Source: Alkalibacillus silvisoli
GTDB lineage: Bacteria; Bacillota; Bacilli; Bacillales; Alkalibacillaceae
Reading direction: 5' to 3'
Length of the DNA stretch: 64,000 nucleotides
Assembly: GCF_039521975.1 (NCBI RefSeq)
Contig: NZ_BAAACZ010000005.1
Span: forward strand, 62,001-126,000
In this document: in pieces, positions 40,500-49,399 of the stretch
How the letters are laid out: every line of letters begins with the position of its first letter
Numbering within the stretch: position 1 is the stretch's first letter
Position numbers and translations under genes: made by a program
The notes under the pieces: generated by a model
Told to the model about the DNA's origin: nothing
What the model saw: only the letters and a program-made list of their open reading frames with translations
The model's database searches: none

Positions 40500-43316
40500 T
40501 TACACCTTCACATGAAAGAAGTCTTCTGCAAATGATTTGAGCTCGTCCTCATTAATTTGATCCACTTGACTGATGCGGTTAATGAACTCAAGGATATCTT
40601 GATCTAACAGTCCTTCAAACTGTGGCAATACATATAAAATAATTGCAGAGGTAAAGTCACCATCTATTGCTGTATATTTAGCTATATCTTCTACAATAGC
40701 TGGGCCTATTTGTCTTATATCATTGATTTGTTGCCAAATAAACGTTAACACACTTGTATAAGAATAGTTCGTTACTCCCCATTTATTTAGGTAGAGTTCA
40801 ACCATTTCATCATTAATGTCTTTAGGCACACCGACTGGTATAAATGCAAATCGTCTCATAAATGCATAACTCATCTCATATAAAGAGGCTTTATCAAGTG
40901 TGTTCATCGTTCCAATGAGACGCCAGTCATTTGGGATCATATATTCATAATCATTTGGCACAACACTTGTTTCATCTTCTTGAGGCAATAAATTTATTTG
41001 ACGAGCACTATCAGACTGAAAATTAAGTTCGATTGAATCTCCTGTCAAAGCTGAGAATAATGAACCAAATGCTTTATCAATATCTGCTCGATTCATTTCA
41101 TCAATAATTAACCATTTATTAATTGGCTGGTTAGTTTGCCCATCTTTAAAACAATTCAGGAACAAACCAGGTTGGAATGATAAAGTTCCATCAATATTAG
41201 GACGGTAACCACCCATCGTTTCATAAGTGAACCAATCAGATGTTGCTGTTTTCATCTTGAATTGCGCACCATAAGAATTACAAATTGCTTTGGCCAGTTT
41301 CGACTTCCCTGTTCCAGGTGGTCCTGTAAGAATAATGTGCTTACCGTTTTCTAATGCTGTTTTGACTTGCTTCAGAATTAATTCTTTGTTTTCGAAATAT
41401 AAGTTATTAACTGTTAGCTCCTGCTTAAAATCAATTGTTGGAATTTCAACTATATTTTCAGTCACCTCAGGTTCCTCATCGTTTAAGCCTTCAACTAGCA
41501 CCTTTTTTCGAAGGTTTTGATCAAATACTGCACTTTCCAATGTTGGGTTGTTTGACTTACGATAAGGCGACTTATTGTAATTTTTAAATTCTGATAAGGC
41601 GACTTGTAAAGCTTGATGGTGACTTTCGTGAAGATCTTCATTAGATTTAAAGTCCTCAAATGGCAAATAAGTCAGAGCTACTTGGGCTTTCTCATCATAC
41701 TGAGTGAACAGTTCAGTTTTGTAATTTGTATCTTTTACATCCTTATACAGTAGGGCTACAGCCACTTGTATGCTCTTATTTCGGTCTCGTGTGGTACTAA
41801 AGATTAACCAACGGCCAAAGTCTACATGAAACTTCTTTTTCGATGGAAAAGAGACTGCCGCTTTTGGATTACCAGGGCTTTCTATCCCTAATTCACTCAA
41901 GGACTGGCTAGCAAAGTTAAATACCCACTCAGCTTGCTCAACTGAATCGAAAACATTATCAAAGTCACTAGAGAGCTCACCATCAAAATCAACTTCATTA
42001 TCTTGGATAAATCTTGGATATACACTCTCGTATTTTTCCTTCATCTTCTCAAAGGTGAATTTCGTTAAATCAGTGTCTGTCTCTATATCTCTTTCACCAT
42101 GTTGAGGATGTTCCGTACCGTGCAAAACACCATATTTAACGCCTTCTTTATCAATAGCTAAATATAGTTGAGCCGCTTCTTTATGGCTCACTTTACTATT
42201 TGGATAAACCGCAACCCATGTGCTAGACCCTCCTAAATTTCGGTTCCAGTTAAAGCCATTAATTACGTCACCTTCTACAAATTCGTGATCTTCAAAATGT
42301 TCTAAATCACTAATAGCTTTATGGATGTTGGCTAATTCAAACTCAACTTTACGTTGTATTGGCTGATAGTGAAATTGAAATAAAATCTTAAAATTATTCC
42401 AATTTCGCAATATATTTTTTTCATTTTCTTCACTAATTTCATTCTTAATCTGTTCAAATTGCTCTAAATTAACTGTCTCTCCATTAAGTATTTGATCAAT
42501 TAATTGATAGCGTATTTTGTTTACTTTAGTACCTTGTTGATAACGCTTTCTTAAGTCATTTAAAACATCTCGATTACATTTATGTATTTTTGCTAAAAAC
42601 TTTTCATCATCTTTTGAAAACGCAGCCAAATCAACAGCTTCTTTATAAATAAAATCAACAGCACTCTCTACTTTCAACTTGTCATAAGACGTTAGACAAA
42701 AAAAGAAATCTTGAACATCTAAAATCGTCAACGAATAGCCTTGTTCTTGGAAATAATCATGAACTACTTGCAATATGTCATAATAGAATTGATAGTTTTC
42801 ACTAACAAGTCCAGACTTCACGTTTATATTGAACGACTCTTTTATATAATCAAGAACTCCATCTTTATATATTGGGTACTGGTTATAGTTATATGCAGCA
42901 AGCAAATAACCAAATAATGCACCGCCCAACCTTATTTTGGAATTATGTGCCTTGCCTGTTTGGCGAAAATGATTAATTCTTTGTTCTATACTATCGTTAT
43001 TATTGAAGTACAAGTTATTGAGTAAGCGAGCTACTTCCTCTGGCTTTTCATTTGCATATTCATTTAAGTCACTTAAGTCTGTCCAAAAAGCAAAGAAGCC
43101 TTTGCTAGGATTAGCTTTTTCAACATACTTCACCACTTCAACCACATTATCTTCAGTTATTTCTAATCCAGTAAAGTACTCATTTAAATCTGATAGAATA
43201 TCATACTTATATTGCTCGTCATATGTATTTGACTGTTTGAAGCGTTGGTACCTGTTAAACGCTAGAGCAATATAGCCATCATTAGTTAATAATTTTCTTA
43301 ATTTATCTTGATCCAT
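40500..43316 (-). CDS. McrB-like AAA+ ATPase/GTPase with long N-terminal region
   Basis: 938 residues. The C-terminal third is an McrB-type AAA+ motor: Walker A GPPGTGKS at 665-672, Walker B/McrB signature LIIDEMNRAD with Asp739, sensor GTMNTLDKASL, and YAFMRRFAFIPV with the arginine finger. The ~650 residues before it are unusual for McrB. A helical section (1-330) is followed by a region around 350-560 with GSSTWVAVYPNSK and GRWLIFSTTRDRNKSIQVAVALLY, perhaps two related MrcB/DUF3578-like recognition folds. The start is ATG 43316, with GAGGAGG upstream. It forms a two-gene system with the McrC-like nuclease and is likely to restrict modified foreign DNA. Confidence 0.82.
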   Translation of the reverse strand: MDQDKLRKLLTNDGYIALAFNRYQRFKQSNTYDEQYKYDILSDLNEYFTGLEITEDNVVEVVKYVEKANPSKGFFAFWTDLSDLNEYANEKPEEVARLLNNLYFNNNDSIEQRINHFRQTGKAHNSKIRLGGALFGYLLAAYNYNQYPIYKDGVLDYIKESFNINVKSGLVSENYQFYYDILQVVHDYFQEQGYSLTILDVQDFFFCLTSYDKLKVESAVDFIYKEAVDLAAFSKDDEKFLAKIHKCNRDVLNDLRKRYQQGTKVNKIRYQLIDQILNGETVNLEQFEQIKNEISEENEKNILRNWNNFKILFQFHYQPIQRKVEFELANIHKAISDLEHFEDHEFVEGDVINGFNWNRNLGGSSTWVAVYPNSKVSHKEAAQLYLAIDKEGVKYGVLHGTEHPQHGERDIETDTDLTKFTFEKMKEKYESVYPRFIQDNEVDFDGELSSDFDNVFDSVEQAEWVFNFASQSLSELGIESPGNPKAAVSFPSKKKFHVDFGRWLIFSTTRDRNKSIQVAVALLYKDVKDTNYKTELFTQYDEKAQVALTYLPFEDFKSNEDLHESHHQALQVALSEFKNYNKSPYRKSNNPTLESAVFDQNLRKKVLVEGLNDEEPEVTENIVEIPTIDFKQELTVNNLYFENKELILKQVKTALENGKHIILTGPPGTGKSKLAKAICNSYGAQFKMKTATSDWFTYETMGGYRPNIDGTLSFQPGLFLNCFKDGQTNQPINKWLIIDEMNRADIDKAFGSLFSALTGDSIELNFQSDSARQINLLPQEDETSVVPNDYEYMIPNDWRLIGTMNTLDKASLYEMSYAFMRRFAFIPVGVPKDINDEMVELYLNKWGVTNYSYTSVLTFIWQQINDIRQIGPAIVEDIAKYTAIDGDFTSAIILYVLPQFEGLLDQDILEFINRISQVDQINEDELKSFAEDFFHVKV

Positions 43317-43393
43317 CAAATTCCTCCTCTTTTTGTCATTTTTCCTTCTTATAATCTATTTTACAGAATAATTTTATAAACTAAAATAGAAAA

Positions 43394-43426
43394 GGCTCCC
43401 TAAAGAAAATAGTTAGAGAGCATTTT
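43394..43426 (-). terminator. Probable terminator after the 43426 small ORF
   Basis: GCTCTCTAA pairs with TTAGGGAGC around ~10 nt and is followed by TTTTCTATTTT on the minus strand, directly behind the stop codon. Confidence 0.6.
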
Positions 43427-43569
43427 CATTCATTCAATAAATTTTTAACCTCATGGAGCATGTTTTTCTTCCACCCAGCAAATTCAACCATCTGCTCTAG
43501 TGCACTCGTCACGCTTCCATTTAGTAAAAGGATCGAGTAAACACACTGATCAAGAGATTCTATCCCCAT
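43426..43569 (-). CDS. Small ORF or gene remnant of unknown function (47 aa)
   Basis: Reads MGIESLDQCVYSILLLNGSV and continues to KKNMLHEVKNLLNE. It has no clear RBS, and five further codons (KVRKA) are open upstream before a stop. A terminator sits directly behind it, which argues for real transcription. It could be the last part of a larger gene that has been truncated, since another protein-like tail lies ~100 bp upstream. Not recognised. Confidence 0.35.
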   Translation of the reverse strand: MGIESLDQCVYSILLLNGSVTSALEQMVEFAGWKKNMLHEVKNLLNE

Positions 43570-43793
43570 AGCTTTTCTTACTTTTTAATTTAGCTCATTA
43601 GCAGTATTCAGAAAATAAATCTAGTACTTTAAACAACATTTAACCAATAAATGAAATGTCATAACTCGCCTTTAATTTATATTCCAACTTATCAGATTCA
43701 CTAAAATGTATATATTCTTTACTGGTTAATGGACTTTTTTTTAATGCTGTTTGCTTTATTCCAAAACTGAAAAACCCCCTAAAGCATCAGTAG

Positions 43794-43833
43794 TGCCCCC
43801 AAAAGTTAGAATTTTCGCTCTAACTTTTGGGGC
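43794..43833. repeat. Long near-perfect palindrome after the DMT carrier gene
   Basis: GCCCCCAAAAGTTAGA pairs with TCTAACTTTTGGGGC around an 8-nt loop, 8 bp after the stop of the DMT gene. No good T run follows on the minus strand, so it may stabilise the mRNA end or stop transcription by folding alone. Confidence 0.75.
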
Positions 43834-43840
43834 AGTACCA

Positions 43841-44785
43841 TCAGCTAAGAGGTTTTTCTGCATAAACATTTTCATTATTTTTAACCTTTTTCACTTTAAA
43901 CCTACCCTTAAACGAATAAACGGTTAAGAATATTGATGCAAATAATAATACAAATCCGAATAGTTGCCATCCTGTTAATACTTCACTGAAGACTAGGACG
44001 CCCACTAATACGGCAATGACGATTTCAACTGAAGCTAGGATTGTGGCTTTGCTAGATTCTATATAGGATAATCCGTTTGTGTATAATAAATAAGCTACAA
44101 CGGTTGATATGATGACGATCCCGGCTATATTAATCCATACTTCACCGTTCGCGAACGCTTGATGGTGTTCCCAAATACCGCTTGTTGGAATTAAGAATAT
44201 AGTTCCTGATAACATCGCGTAAAACGTAATCGTAAACGGATGGTACCAGTGGCTTACGTTTTTCCCGATCAGGCTATAAGTCGAACAGAAAAAGCCCGCA
44301 AGCAGTCCATATATAATGGTTTGAATGGTTAATGAGAATTCACCAATTGGTAGAAATTCAATGGCAAAAGCACTTCCGATAATGGTTAGGATGATCGCTA
44401 TGATTTTTGGTAGGGTTAGAGCTTCTTTGAAAAGGATTCGTGCGATGATGGCTGCAAAGATAGGTGATGTGTAGACGAATACGACTGCGACTGAGATTGA
44501 TGCAAATTCCATAACTTGGAAGTAAAACCAATTGAAAAATGCAATGCTCAAGACGCCTAGTGCGATGAAGTAAGGTAGGTCGATTAGTCGAATCTTTAAA
44601 TAGTTTCTTGCTAAAAGTGCTAACATGAGCAGTAAGATTAAGCTAGAAAATGTTAAGCGAAGTGTGACGACTTGCCATGGTGTGAACCCGAAGTCGTACA
44701 AATTTTGGACGAATAAGCCTGTTAATCCCCAAAAACCTGCACCTAGGATGACCATCCCATAAGCAATAACGTGATTCATTCTCAT
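43841..44785 (-). CDS. DMT-superfamily (EamA) transporter
   Basis: 314 residues with ten hydrophobic segments forming two EamA repeats (about 8-140 and 152-290). Typical marks are the opening GAGFWGLTGLFVQNL, the ends of repeat one (ALTLPKIIAIILTIIGSAF) and of repeat two (SEVLTGWQLFGFVLLFASIFL), and a basic tail. Such carriers export or import amino acids and other small metabolites; the substrate cannot be told. RBS GGAGGG lies 7 nt before the ATG. A LysR-type regulator fragment lies 0.8 kb away, perhaps the former regulator. Confidence 0.88.
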   Translation of the reverse strand: MRMNHVIAYGMVILGAGFWGLTGLFVQNLYDFGFTPWQVVTLRLTFSSLILLLMLALLARNYLKIRLIDLPYFIALGVLSIAFFNWFYFQVMEFASISVAVVFVYTSPIFAAIIARILFKEALTLPKIIAIILTIIGSAFAIEFLPIGEFSLTIQTIIYGLLAGFFCSTYSLIGKNVSHWYHPFTITFYAMLSGTIFLIPTSGIWEHHQAFANGEVWINIAGIVIISTVVAYLLYTNGLSYIESSKATILASVEIVIAVLVGVLVFSEVLTGWQLFGFVLLFASIFLTVYSFKGRFKVKKVKNNENVYAEKPLS

Positions 44786-44825
44786 CGTTAAACCCTCCCT
44801 TTTCTCTCTGTCTGTCAGGTTCAGG

Positions 44826-44847
44826 TCAAACTACTAAGAAGTTTGAT
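44826..44847 (-). promoter_or_regulatory. Short hairpin in the DMT gene leader
   Basis: TCAAACT pairs with AGTTTGA around a 6-7-nt loop, about 40-60 bp upstream of the DMT start. It could be an operator or leader hairpin. The remaining gap to the tnpB end (44848-45020) shows nothing else. Confidence 0.35.
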
Positions 44848-45019
44848 TAATTTGTTTCAAGCTAGTTAATCTTACAACGCTTTAGCTAAATAATCAACCT
44901 TTTTCAAAAATAATTTTTGCCATTTTTATAACTTATTAGATACAGTTTCTTAATTCCCTTCATAACTCTGCTAAGCCTGCAAATGTAACAGAATTACACC
45001 TAAAATAATTATTGAACTA

Positions 45020-45569
45020 CCCGCCACTTATCGATCCTTCGGTCAGATTGAAGTGGGGGATTCCTAAGAACACCAGCGTAACCGCTAGTTATGGATTAGG
45101 CTAACCCCGCAGTCCCTGCGGTTAGAAGCCTTATAGCTTCATGTTTAAGGTTTAGTCCCGCGTTAATATCTCTTTGGTGGTGGGCTCCACACACACACGT
45201 CCACTCACGCAAATTTAGATCTTTAACGGCTTGGTTTTGGTAGCCGCAACTTGAGCAGAGTTGCGAGCTAGGGAAGGTCTGACTCACTTCAACGACGGTT
45301 TTGCCGTACCATTCAGCCTTGTATGTTAACAGGGTCTTAAATTGATGCCATGACACATCCTGAATGGATTGAGCCGTTTTCTTATTTTTCATCATGTTCG
45401 AAACTTGCAGGCTCTCGACTCCGATAACATCGTGGTTTTTGATGATATCGGTCGAGGTTTGATGCAAGAAATCATGTCGCTGATTTTCAATTCTCTCATG
45501 AATACGAGCTATCTTCTTTCGTTGTTTATGCCAATTCCTTGAACCTAACACACGCCCAATTATTACCAC
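45020..45569 (-). mobile_element. IS200/IS605-type element, 3' half (tnpB end plus right end)
   Basis: It contains the truncated tnpB (45096-45551) and, past its stop, GCGTTACGCTGG-like sequence and GGAATCCCCCACTTCAATC followed by CGATAAGTGGCGG. This is the kind of sequence that forms the 3' end of the omega RNA and the element's right end. The 5' half, including any tnpA and the left end, is missing. The outer boundary near 45020 is approximate. Confidence 0.6.
45096..45551 (-). pseudogene. tnpB: TnpB (IS605-family RNA-guided nuclease), C-terminal fragment
   Basis: About 150 of ~380-400 residues remain. Present are GSRNWHKQRKKIARIHERIENQR with DFLHQTS, the RuvC-II region (HDVIGVESLQVSNMMKN, with Glu), the four-Cys zinc finger (LCSSCGYQN and WTCVCGAHHQRD) and the RuvC-III Asp in RDINAGLNL. 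The N-terminal half with the RuvC-I Asp and the RNA/TAM-binding domain is lost, so it cannot cut DNA. The break lies near 45551-45558, exactly where a LysR-type regulator fragment on the other strand begins. Confidence 0.82.
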
Positions 45570-45844
45570 CTAGACAAACCCCAATGTATGAAAGGATTAA
45601 GATGCTTATAGATGAACATAACATCCCTTCACCCGACATAGTCGAACTACCATACCATGCTTTAATTGGTTTTGTTGCGCAAAATCAAGGTGTTTCTTAT
45701 CTGCCTTCAATTATGGTTGAGAAAATTAATTATAAAAGTGTCGTCTTTCTTCCGCTTCAAGGTACGCCACTAAAGCGTGAAATGTATTTGTATGCTAATG
45801 ATGAGAACACATTGAAAAAGTTAAAGAGACAATTTAATTATTAG
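45558..45844 (+). pseudogene. LysR-type regulator, C-terminal fragment
   Basis: About 95 residues of the effector-binding domain: LLPPRQTPMYERIKMLIDEH, VELPYHALIGFVAQNQGVSYLPSIMVEKI and VVFLPLQGTPLKREMYLY, ending with TLKKLKRQFN. The order and spacing match the last third of LysR/CynR-like proteins. The HTH and the first part of the effector domain are missing; the join is with the tnpB fragment. The ATG at 45539 that opens the frame lies in tnpB DNA and has no RBS. Confidence 0.75.
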
Positions 45845-45947
45845 TATAATGGTGATTTTGCTTAGTTAAAAATACCGTTTTGGTATGAGGATATAACCAG
45901 AAGTTATCGCATTGCGAGGAAATGAGAGTTGCTGTTAAAGAAATTTA

Positions 45948-45989
45948 AAAAGGAATGACTGAGGGGTGGTACCTCAATCATTCCTTTTT
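45948..45989. terminator. Bidirectional terminator with a T-box-like core in its loop
   Basis: AAAAGGAATGA-CTGAGG pairs with CCTCAA-TCATTCCTTTT. The loop contains GGGTGGTACC, identical to the core of the T-box sequence, though the surrounding folding differs from a standard antiterminator. It lies between the LysR fragment and the cupin gene (convergent). Confidence 0.7.
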
Positions 45990-46112
45990 AATTAAAACCA
46001 TCTAAAATCTTCTATTAATATGAGGTTTGAATTAATTTTCACAAGGACGAAATTCATTCCCTCACCTTCTCGTTTGTTTCAGACGATCATTCTGCATTGG
46101 ATTAGGCACACC

Positions 46113-46670
46113 TTAATCTCCGTACTTTTCAATCAATTCTTTGTCGACGCCTTTCTTTTTACCTTTTTTCGCTAAGTAATTGAGGAAGTATTTTAAGAGA
46201 AACGGCATTCTTACAACGCGTGAGTCTTGCATGTATAGCGCAATAGCTGCGTAGGTTTTGTTATTCGGGACACCTTTGTCATTTGTTTTCCCATCTTCCA
46301 TCAGCCCATACAAGATGCGCATCGATTCCTCGAATTGGTGAGCTGGCGTAATTTTCACGCGGAAGGTGACTGATTGTTCTTCTGATGCATTTGAAAAAGT
46401 ATGGTTCGTTTCTTTCGTGATGGTCTTTGTTTCACCTTGTTGTAACACATGGTCTTCTTCAGCTATAGTCACTTTTAACTTCCCATCGATTACTTCGAAT
46501 TCTTCTTCAAAGTTGTTATGATAATGTAACCCTGGTCCTTCTTTTGCTGGTGGTAGGTCTACTTCAATGTACTCATAAGCACCTTCTGTTTCTCGACTTG
46601 TCTTTAAAAATGTAATACGCTCTTTGGTAAACTTATGTGTGATCGAACGGCCTGCTTTTAACTCTTGCAT
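46113..46670 (-). CDS. Cupin-domain protein
   Basis: 185 residues. The cupin barrel lies at about 25-110: PPAKEGPGLHYHNNFEEEFEVIDGKLKV gives motif 1 with two His and Glu residues, and ETKTITKETNHTFSNAS gives motif 2 with the last His. So a metal site is probably intact. The C-terminal ~80 residues are helical and basic (KKGKKKGVDKEL). The start is ATG 46670 (MQELKAG), with GAGGGGG upstream; the frame to 46688 has none. It lies 33 bp after the ABC permease gene and may be in its operon. Substrate unknown. Confidence 0.78.
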   Translation of the reverse strand: MQELKAGRSITHKFTKERITFLKTSRETEGAYEYIEVDLPPAKEGPGLHYHNNFEEEFEVIDGKLKVTIAEEDHVLQQGETKTITKETNHTFSNASEEQSVTFRVKITPAHQFEESMRILYGLMEDGKTNDKGVPNNKTYAAIALYMQDSRVVRMPFLLKYFLNYLAKKGKKKGVDKELIEKYGD

Positions 46671-46703
46671 CGCATACCCCCTCTTCAAAAATATTTATTT
46701 ATG

Positions 46704-47813
46704 TTACCGTGTCGCCACAATTGATTTGCGGCGGTATAGCCAAGAACCAATAATATAAGCAACAACACCCCAAAGCGCCATCACACCCATATAAAACCAA
46801 ATAGTACTTGATTCGATCCCGATACTATATACCATCGTGTCACGCAACCCTTCAGCAAAATACGTCAGTGGTAGCACATGCGCAACTGGGTGTAACCATT
46901 CAGGCATCATATCAATTGGGAAGAATACGCCACTTAAAAACATCATTAAAAAGCTAAAAATGTTCGCAACGCCCATATAAGCTTCTGTCGTTTTACTGAA
47001 TGATGATATGAAATAACCAATCGCATTAAACGAAAGTGCCCCAACAATGAATAATACAACTAATCCTAATAGATTGATGTGCAATGTGGCATTAAAAAGT
47101 AAAACCCCAATGAGCGCGAGCACGATAATTTGTATAATGCTAAATAATAGACGCATGATCATGTCACTGAATCCGAACAAACTCATATTTACAGGTGTCA
47201 TGCGTAGGCGTTTGATCAGCCCTTTTCGTCTCATATCAACTAAATCAACCATGCCAAATAAACCGCCTTGAGCCACCGCCAAAGCAATTAACCCTGTTAA
47301 GAGAAAGTCTTGATAACTCAATTCATGCTCACTTGATGAAATCGTCTCAAAATCGAGTGCATACGTTTCTGTTGCACCGACAACCTGTAAGTTCATTTGT
47401 TGAACAATATTATTTAACACACCCGATACGACTTGTGTTGATGTGCTTTGTTCATCTTCAGTGTTAACTATAAGTAGAATACTAGATTCGTCTTCTGATT
47501 CAGGTAGGACAACTGCAGCTGCTACTTCTTGATCTTCAACTAATTCTTCTGCTTCACTCCGGTCATCTAACTCATGTTCAACCACCAGTGTCGGAATAAT
47601 CTCCATTTGGTCTGAAATCGCTGTTGAAATTTCATTCGGGCTCTCTTCAACCACTGCAACAGACGCTTCAAAATCTTCATCTGAGCTATCAGCGAAAATA
47701 AACATAAAGATGACCATTAATATGACAGGGAAAAACAATCCCCAAAACCACGCCTGCTTCTCTCTGAAAGTCATTTTTAAATGCATCAAAAACAATTGCT
47801 TAAACTGACTCAT
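46704..47813 (-). CDS. ABC-2 type exporter permease
   Basis: 369 residues with the usual ABC-2 layout. TM1 is near the N-terminus (FWGLFFPVILMVIFMFIFA), a large acidic extracytoplasmic loop (about 40-175) follows, and then five more TM segments. TM5 contains SGVFFPIDMMPEWLHPVAHVLPLTYFAEGLR, the typical ABC-2 signature. It begins immediately after the stop codon of the ATPase gene (TAAATG), so the two are coupled. This is the YhaP/NatB-like drug or peptide efflux type, with the substrate unknown. Confidence 0.88.
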   Translation of the reverse strand: MSQFKQLFLMHLKMTFREKQAWFWGLFFPVILMVIFMFIFADSSDEDFEASVAVVEESPNEISTAISDQMEIIPTLVVEHELDDRSEAEELVEDQEVAAAVVLPESEDESSILLIVNTEDEQSTSTQVVSGVLNNIVQQMNLQVVGATETYALDFETISSSEHELSYQDFLLTGLIALAVAQGGLFGMVDLVDMRRKGLIKRLRMTPVNMSLFGFSDMIMRLLFSIIQIIVLALIGVLLFNATLHINLLGLVVLFIVGALSFNAIGYFISSFSKTTEAYMGVANIFSFLMMFLSGVFFPIDMMPEWLHPVAHVLPLTYFAEGLRDTMVYSIGIESSTIWFYMGVMALWGVVAYIIGSWLYRRKSIVATR

Positions 47814-48743
47814 TTAATCTCGCCATTCCTTTCCTGTAAATGCAATAAACACATCTTCTAAACTCATTTCACGAATCGATATTTGATCCACTTGATAGTC
47901 TTTTTTGTTTGTAAAGTTAAACAGTTCAAGTAACGTATACTCTGGGTCTTCTGTCCAAATCTTCAATTCTGTCAAATCACGCTCCACATGAGAAACGACG
48001 CTAAGTGCATTCAAGACTTTTTCTGAATTAATTGCCGCTTCTTCATGTTCAAGAAAGGCTAACCTCACTTCGCGCTCAACGGTTAACTTTTTAATTAGCG
48101 CATCAGGCCTGTCGATCGTAATAACTTCACCTTGATCCACAATACATACACGATCACTTAATTGTTCTGCTTCATCCATATAATGCGTTGTTAAAATGAT
48201 GGTTTTATCCAACGCTTTTAATCGTAAAATAATATCCCACAGATTACGCCTTGCTTGCGGGTCAAGTCCTGTTGTCGGCTCATCTAAAAAGATCATCTCA
48301 GCATCTCCAACCATCGCCATTCCGATTGCGAGACGCTGGCGCTGTCCACCTGATAGATTGCGAACTTGTTTATCTTTATGCTCAGTCAAATTCACCATTT
48401 TTAAAATCTCGTCTTCATGCCTGCTTTTATCGTAAAAAGATGCAAACAACTGTAAATGTTCAGAAGGTGTAAGTAAGTCAAACATCGCACTTAACTGCGG
48501 TTGAACACCGATTATCTTTTTTATATCATCTGAGTTCTTTTTCCAATTTAGATTTCCAAATTGAATCTCACCTTGATTTGGTGGAACTAACCCTTCTATC
48601 ATTTCAAGTGTTGTCGTCTTCCCTGCTCCGTTTGGTCCGATGATCGTAAACACTTCACCTTGTTCGACTTGGAAACTGACATCTTTTACCGCCTGGACCG
48701 CCCCAAACGATTTCTTTAAATGATTCACTTCTAATACGTGCAT
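47814..48743 (-). CDS. ABC transporter ATP-binding protein (exporter)
   Basis: 309 residues. Walker A is GPNGAGKTT near residue 40, the Q-loop is VQPQLSAMFDLLT, the signature is NLSGGQRQRLAIGMAM, Walker B is MIFLDEPTTGLDP, and the H-loop is ILTTHYMDEAEQL. The C-terminal ~85 residues are the regulatory extension common to DrrA/NatA-type exporters. The start is ATG 48743 (MHVLEVNHLKK), with GGGGAGGGG upstream; the frame to 48788 has no RBS. It works with the adjacent permease. Confidence 0.93.
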   Translation of the reverse strand: MHVLEVNHLKKSFGAVQAVKDVSFQVEQGEVFTIIGPNGAGKTTTLEMIEGLVPPNQGEIQFGNLNWKKNSDDIKKIIGVQPQLSAMFDLLTPSEHLQLFASFYDKSRHEDEILKMVNLTEHKDKQVRNLSGGQRQRLAIGMAMVGDAEMIFLDEPTTGLDPQARRNLWDIILRLKALDKTIILTTHYMDEAEQLSDRVCIVDQGEVITIDRPDALIKKLTVEREVRLAFLEHEEAAINSEKVLNALSVVSHVERDLTELKIWTEDPEYTLLELFNFTNKKDYQVDQISIREMSLEDVFIAFTGKEWRD

Positions 48744-48943
48744 GCGCACCCCTCCCCAGAAATAAGATATGTTAAAAGGCTTTATCATTATGTTTAAAGC
48801 TATTTCTTACTTTTATATAAGACGTCTAAGTTTCTGGAACGTTTCGTGTTTTTAGGAATAGTTAGAATTTTTTAACTAAAAACTCTACTGTAAGGGAATT
48901 TATGTTAATATGTGAGTAAGTTGTTACATGTGGAGGGAATCTC

Positions 48944-49399
48944 ATGGTATATCGAGCAACGCCGTATAGGCGGATATTCATTTTACTTTTTTTAATCTTT
49001 ATAGTAACTGCCACGACCTCATTAATACTGGGTAGAGCCATTGATCCATCCCGCTTAGTTCTGATGATTCTTCTCTTTCTCCCAATTTTCATTAGCTTTA
49101 GATTTGAAATAAATGATGACAGGTTAACCTACGAAATCTACTATTCTAAACTTCGCATTCATGAAAAGATAGTGCGCGTAAATGACATTCAAAAAATTAT
49201 GTTCAAGCGTGTTGGCTTTAAACAAAGTGGTGCAGTCATTAAGTTGAAAAGTGGATTTAACATTAGAGTCTATCTATTTAAACCAAAGCGAATTTATCAA
49301 GACTTAGACGACTTCGCCGAACGGTATGAAGTATCTAAAAATAAGACTGAAGATTATTTGATTTTAGAGAAAATGAATCGAAAGAAGGTGATATTGTGA
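48944..49399 (+). CDS. Membrane protein with bacterial PH-like domain
   Basis: 151 residues. Two TM segments lie at about 10-30 and 37-52 (IFILLFLIFIVTATTSLIL and LVLMILLFLPIFISFRF). A beta-rich cytoplasmic domain follows (EINDDRLTYEIYYSKLRIHEK, VIKLKSGFNIRVYLFKPKR), with the look of the bacterial PH fold found in YdbS/YdbT-like and YyaB-like proteins. RBS GGAGGG precedes the ATG. Its stop overlaps the GTG start of the following lipoprotein gene by 4 bp, so the two are coupled. Confidence 0.7.
   Translation: MVYRATPYRRIFILLFLIFIVTATTSLILGRAIDPSRLVLMILLFLPIFISFRFEINDDRLTYEIYYSKLRIHEKIVRVNDIQKIMFKRVGFKQSGAVIKLKSGFNIRVYLFKPKRIYQDLDDFAERYEVSKNKTEDYLILEKMNRKKVIL

Larger units (their letters stand above)
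43317..43840. other. 524-bp gap between the McrB-like gene and the DMT carrier
   Basis: Besides the 47-codon frame listed separately, the minus strand shows a protein-like stretch KEYIHFSESDKLEYKLKASYDISFIG ending in a stop near 43640. It has no start, and may be the tail of a lost gene. The left end has an AT-rich promoter region for the McrB-like gene. Confidence 0.35.
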
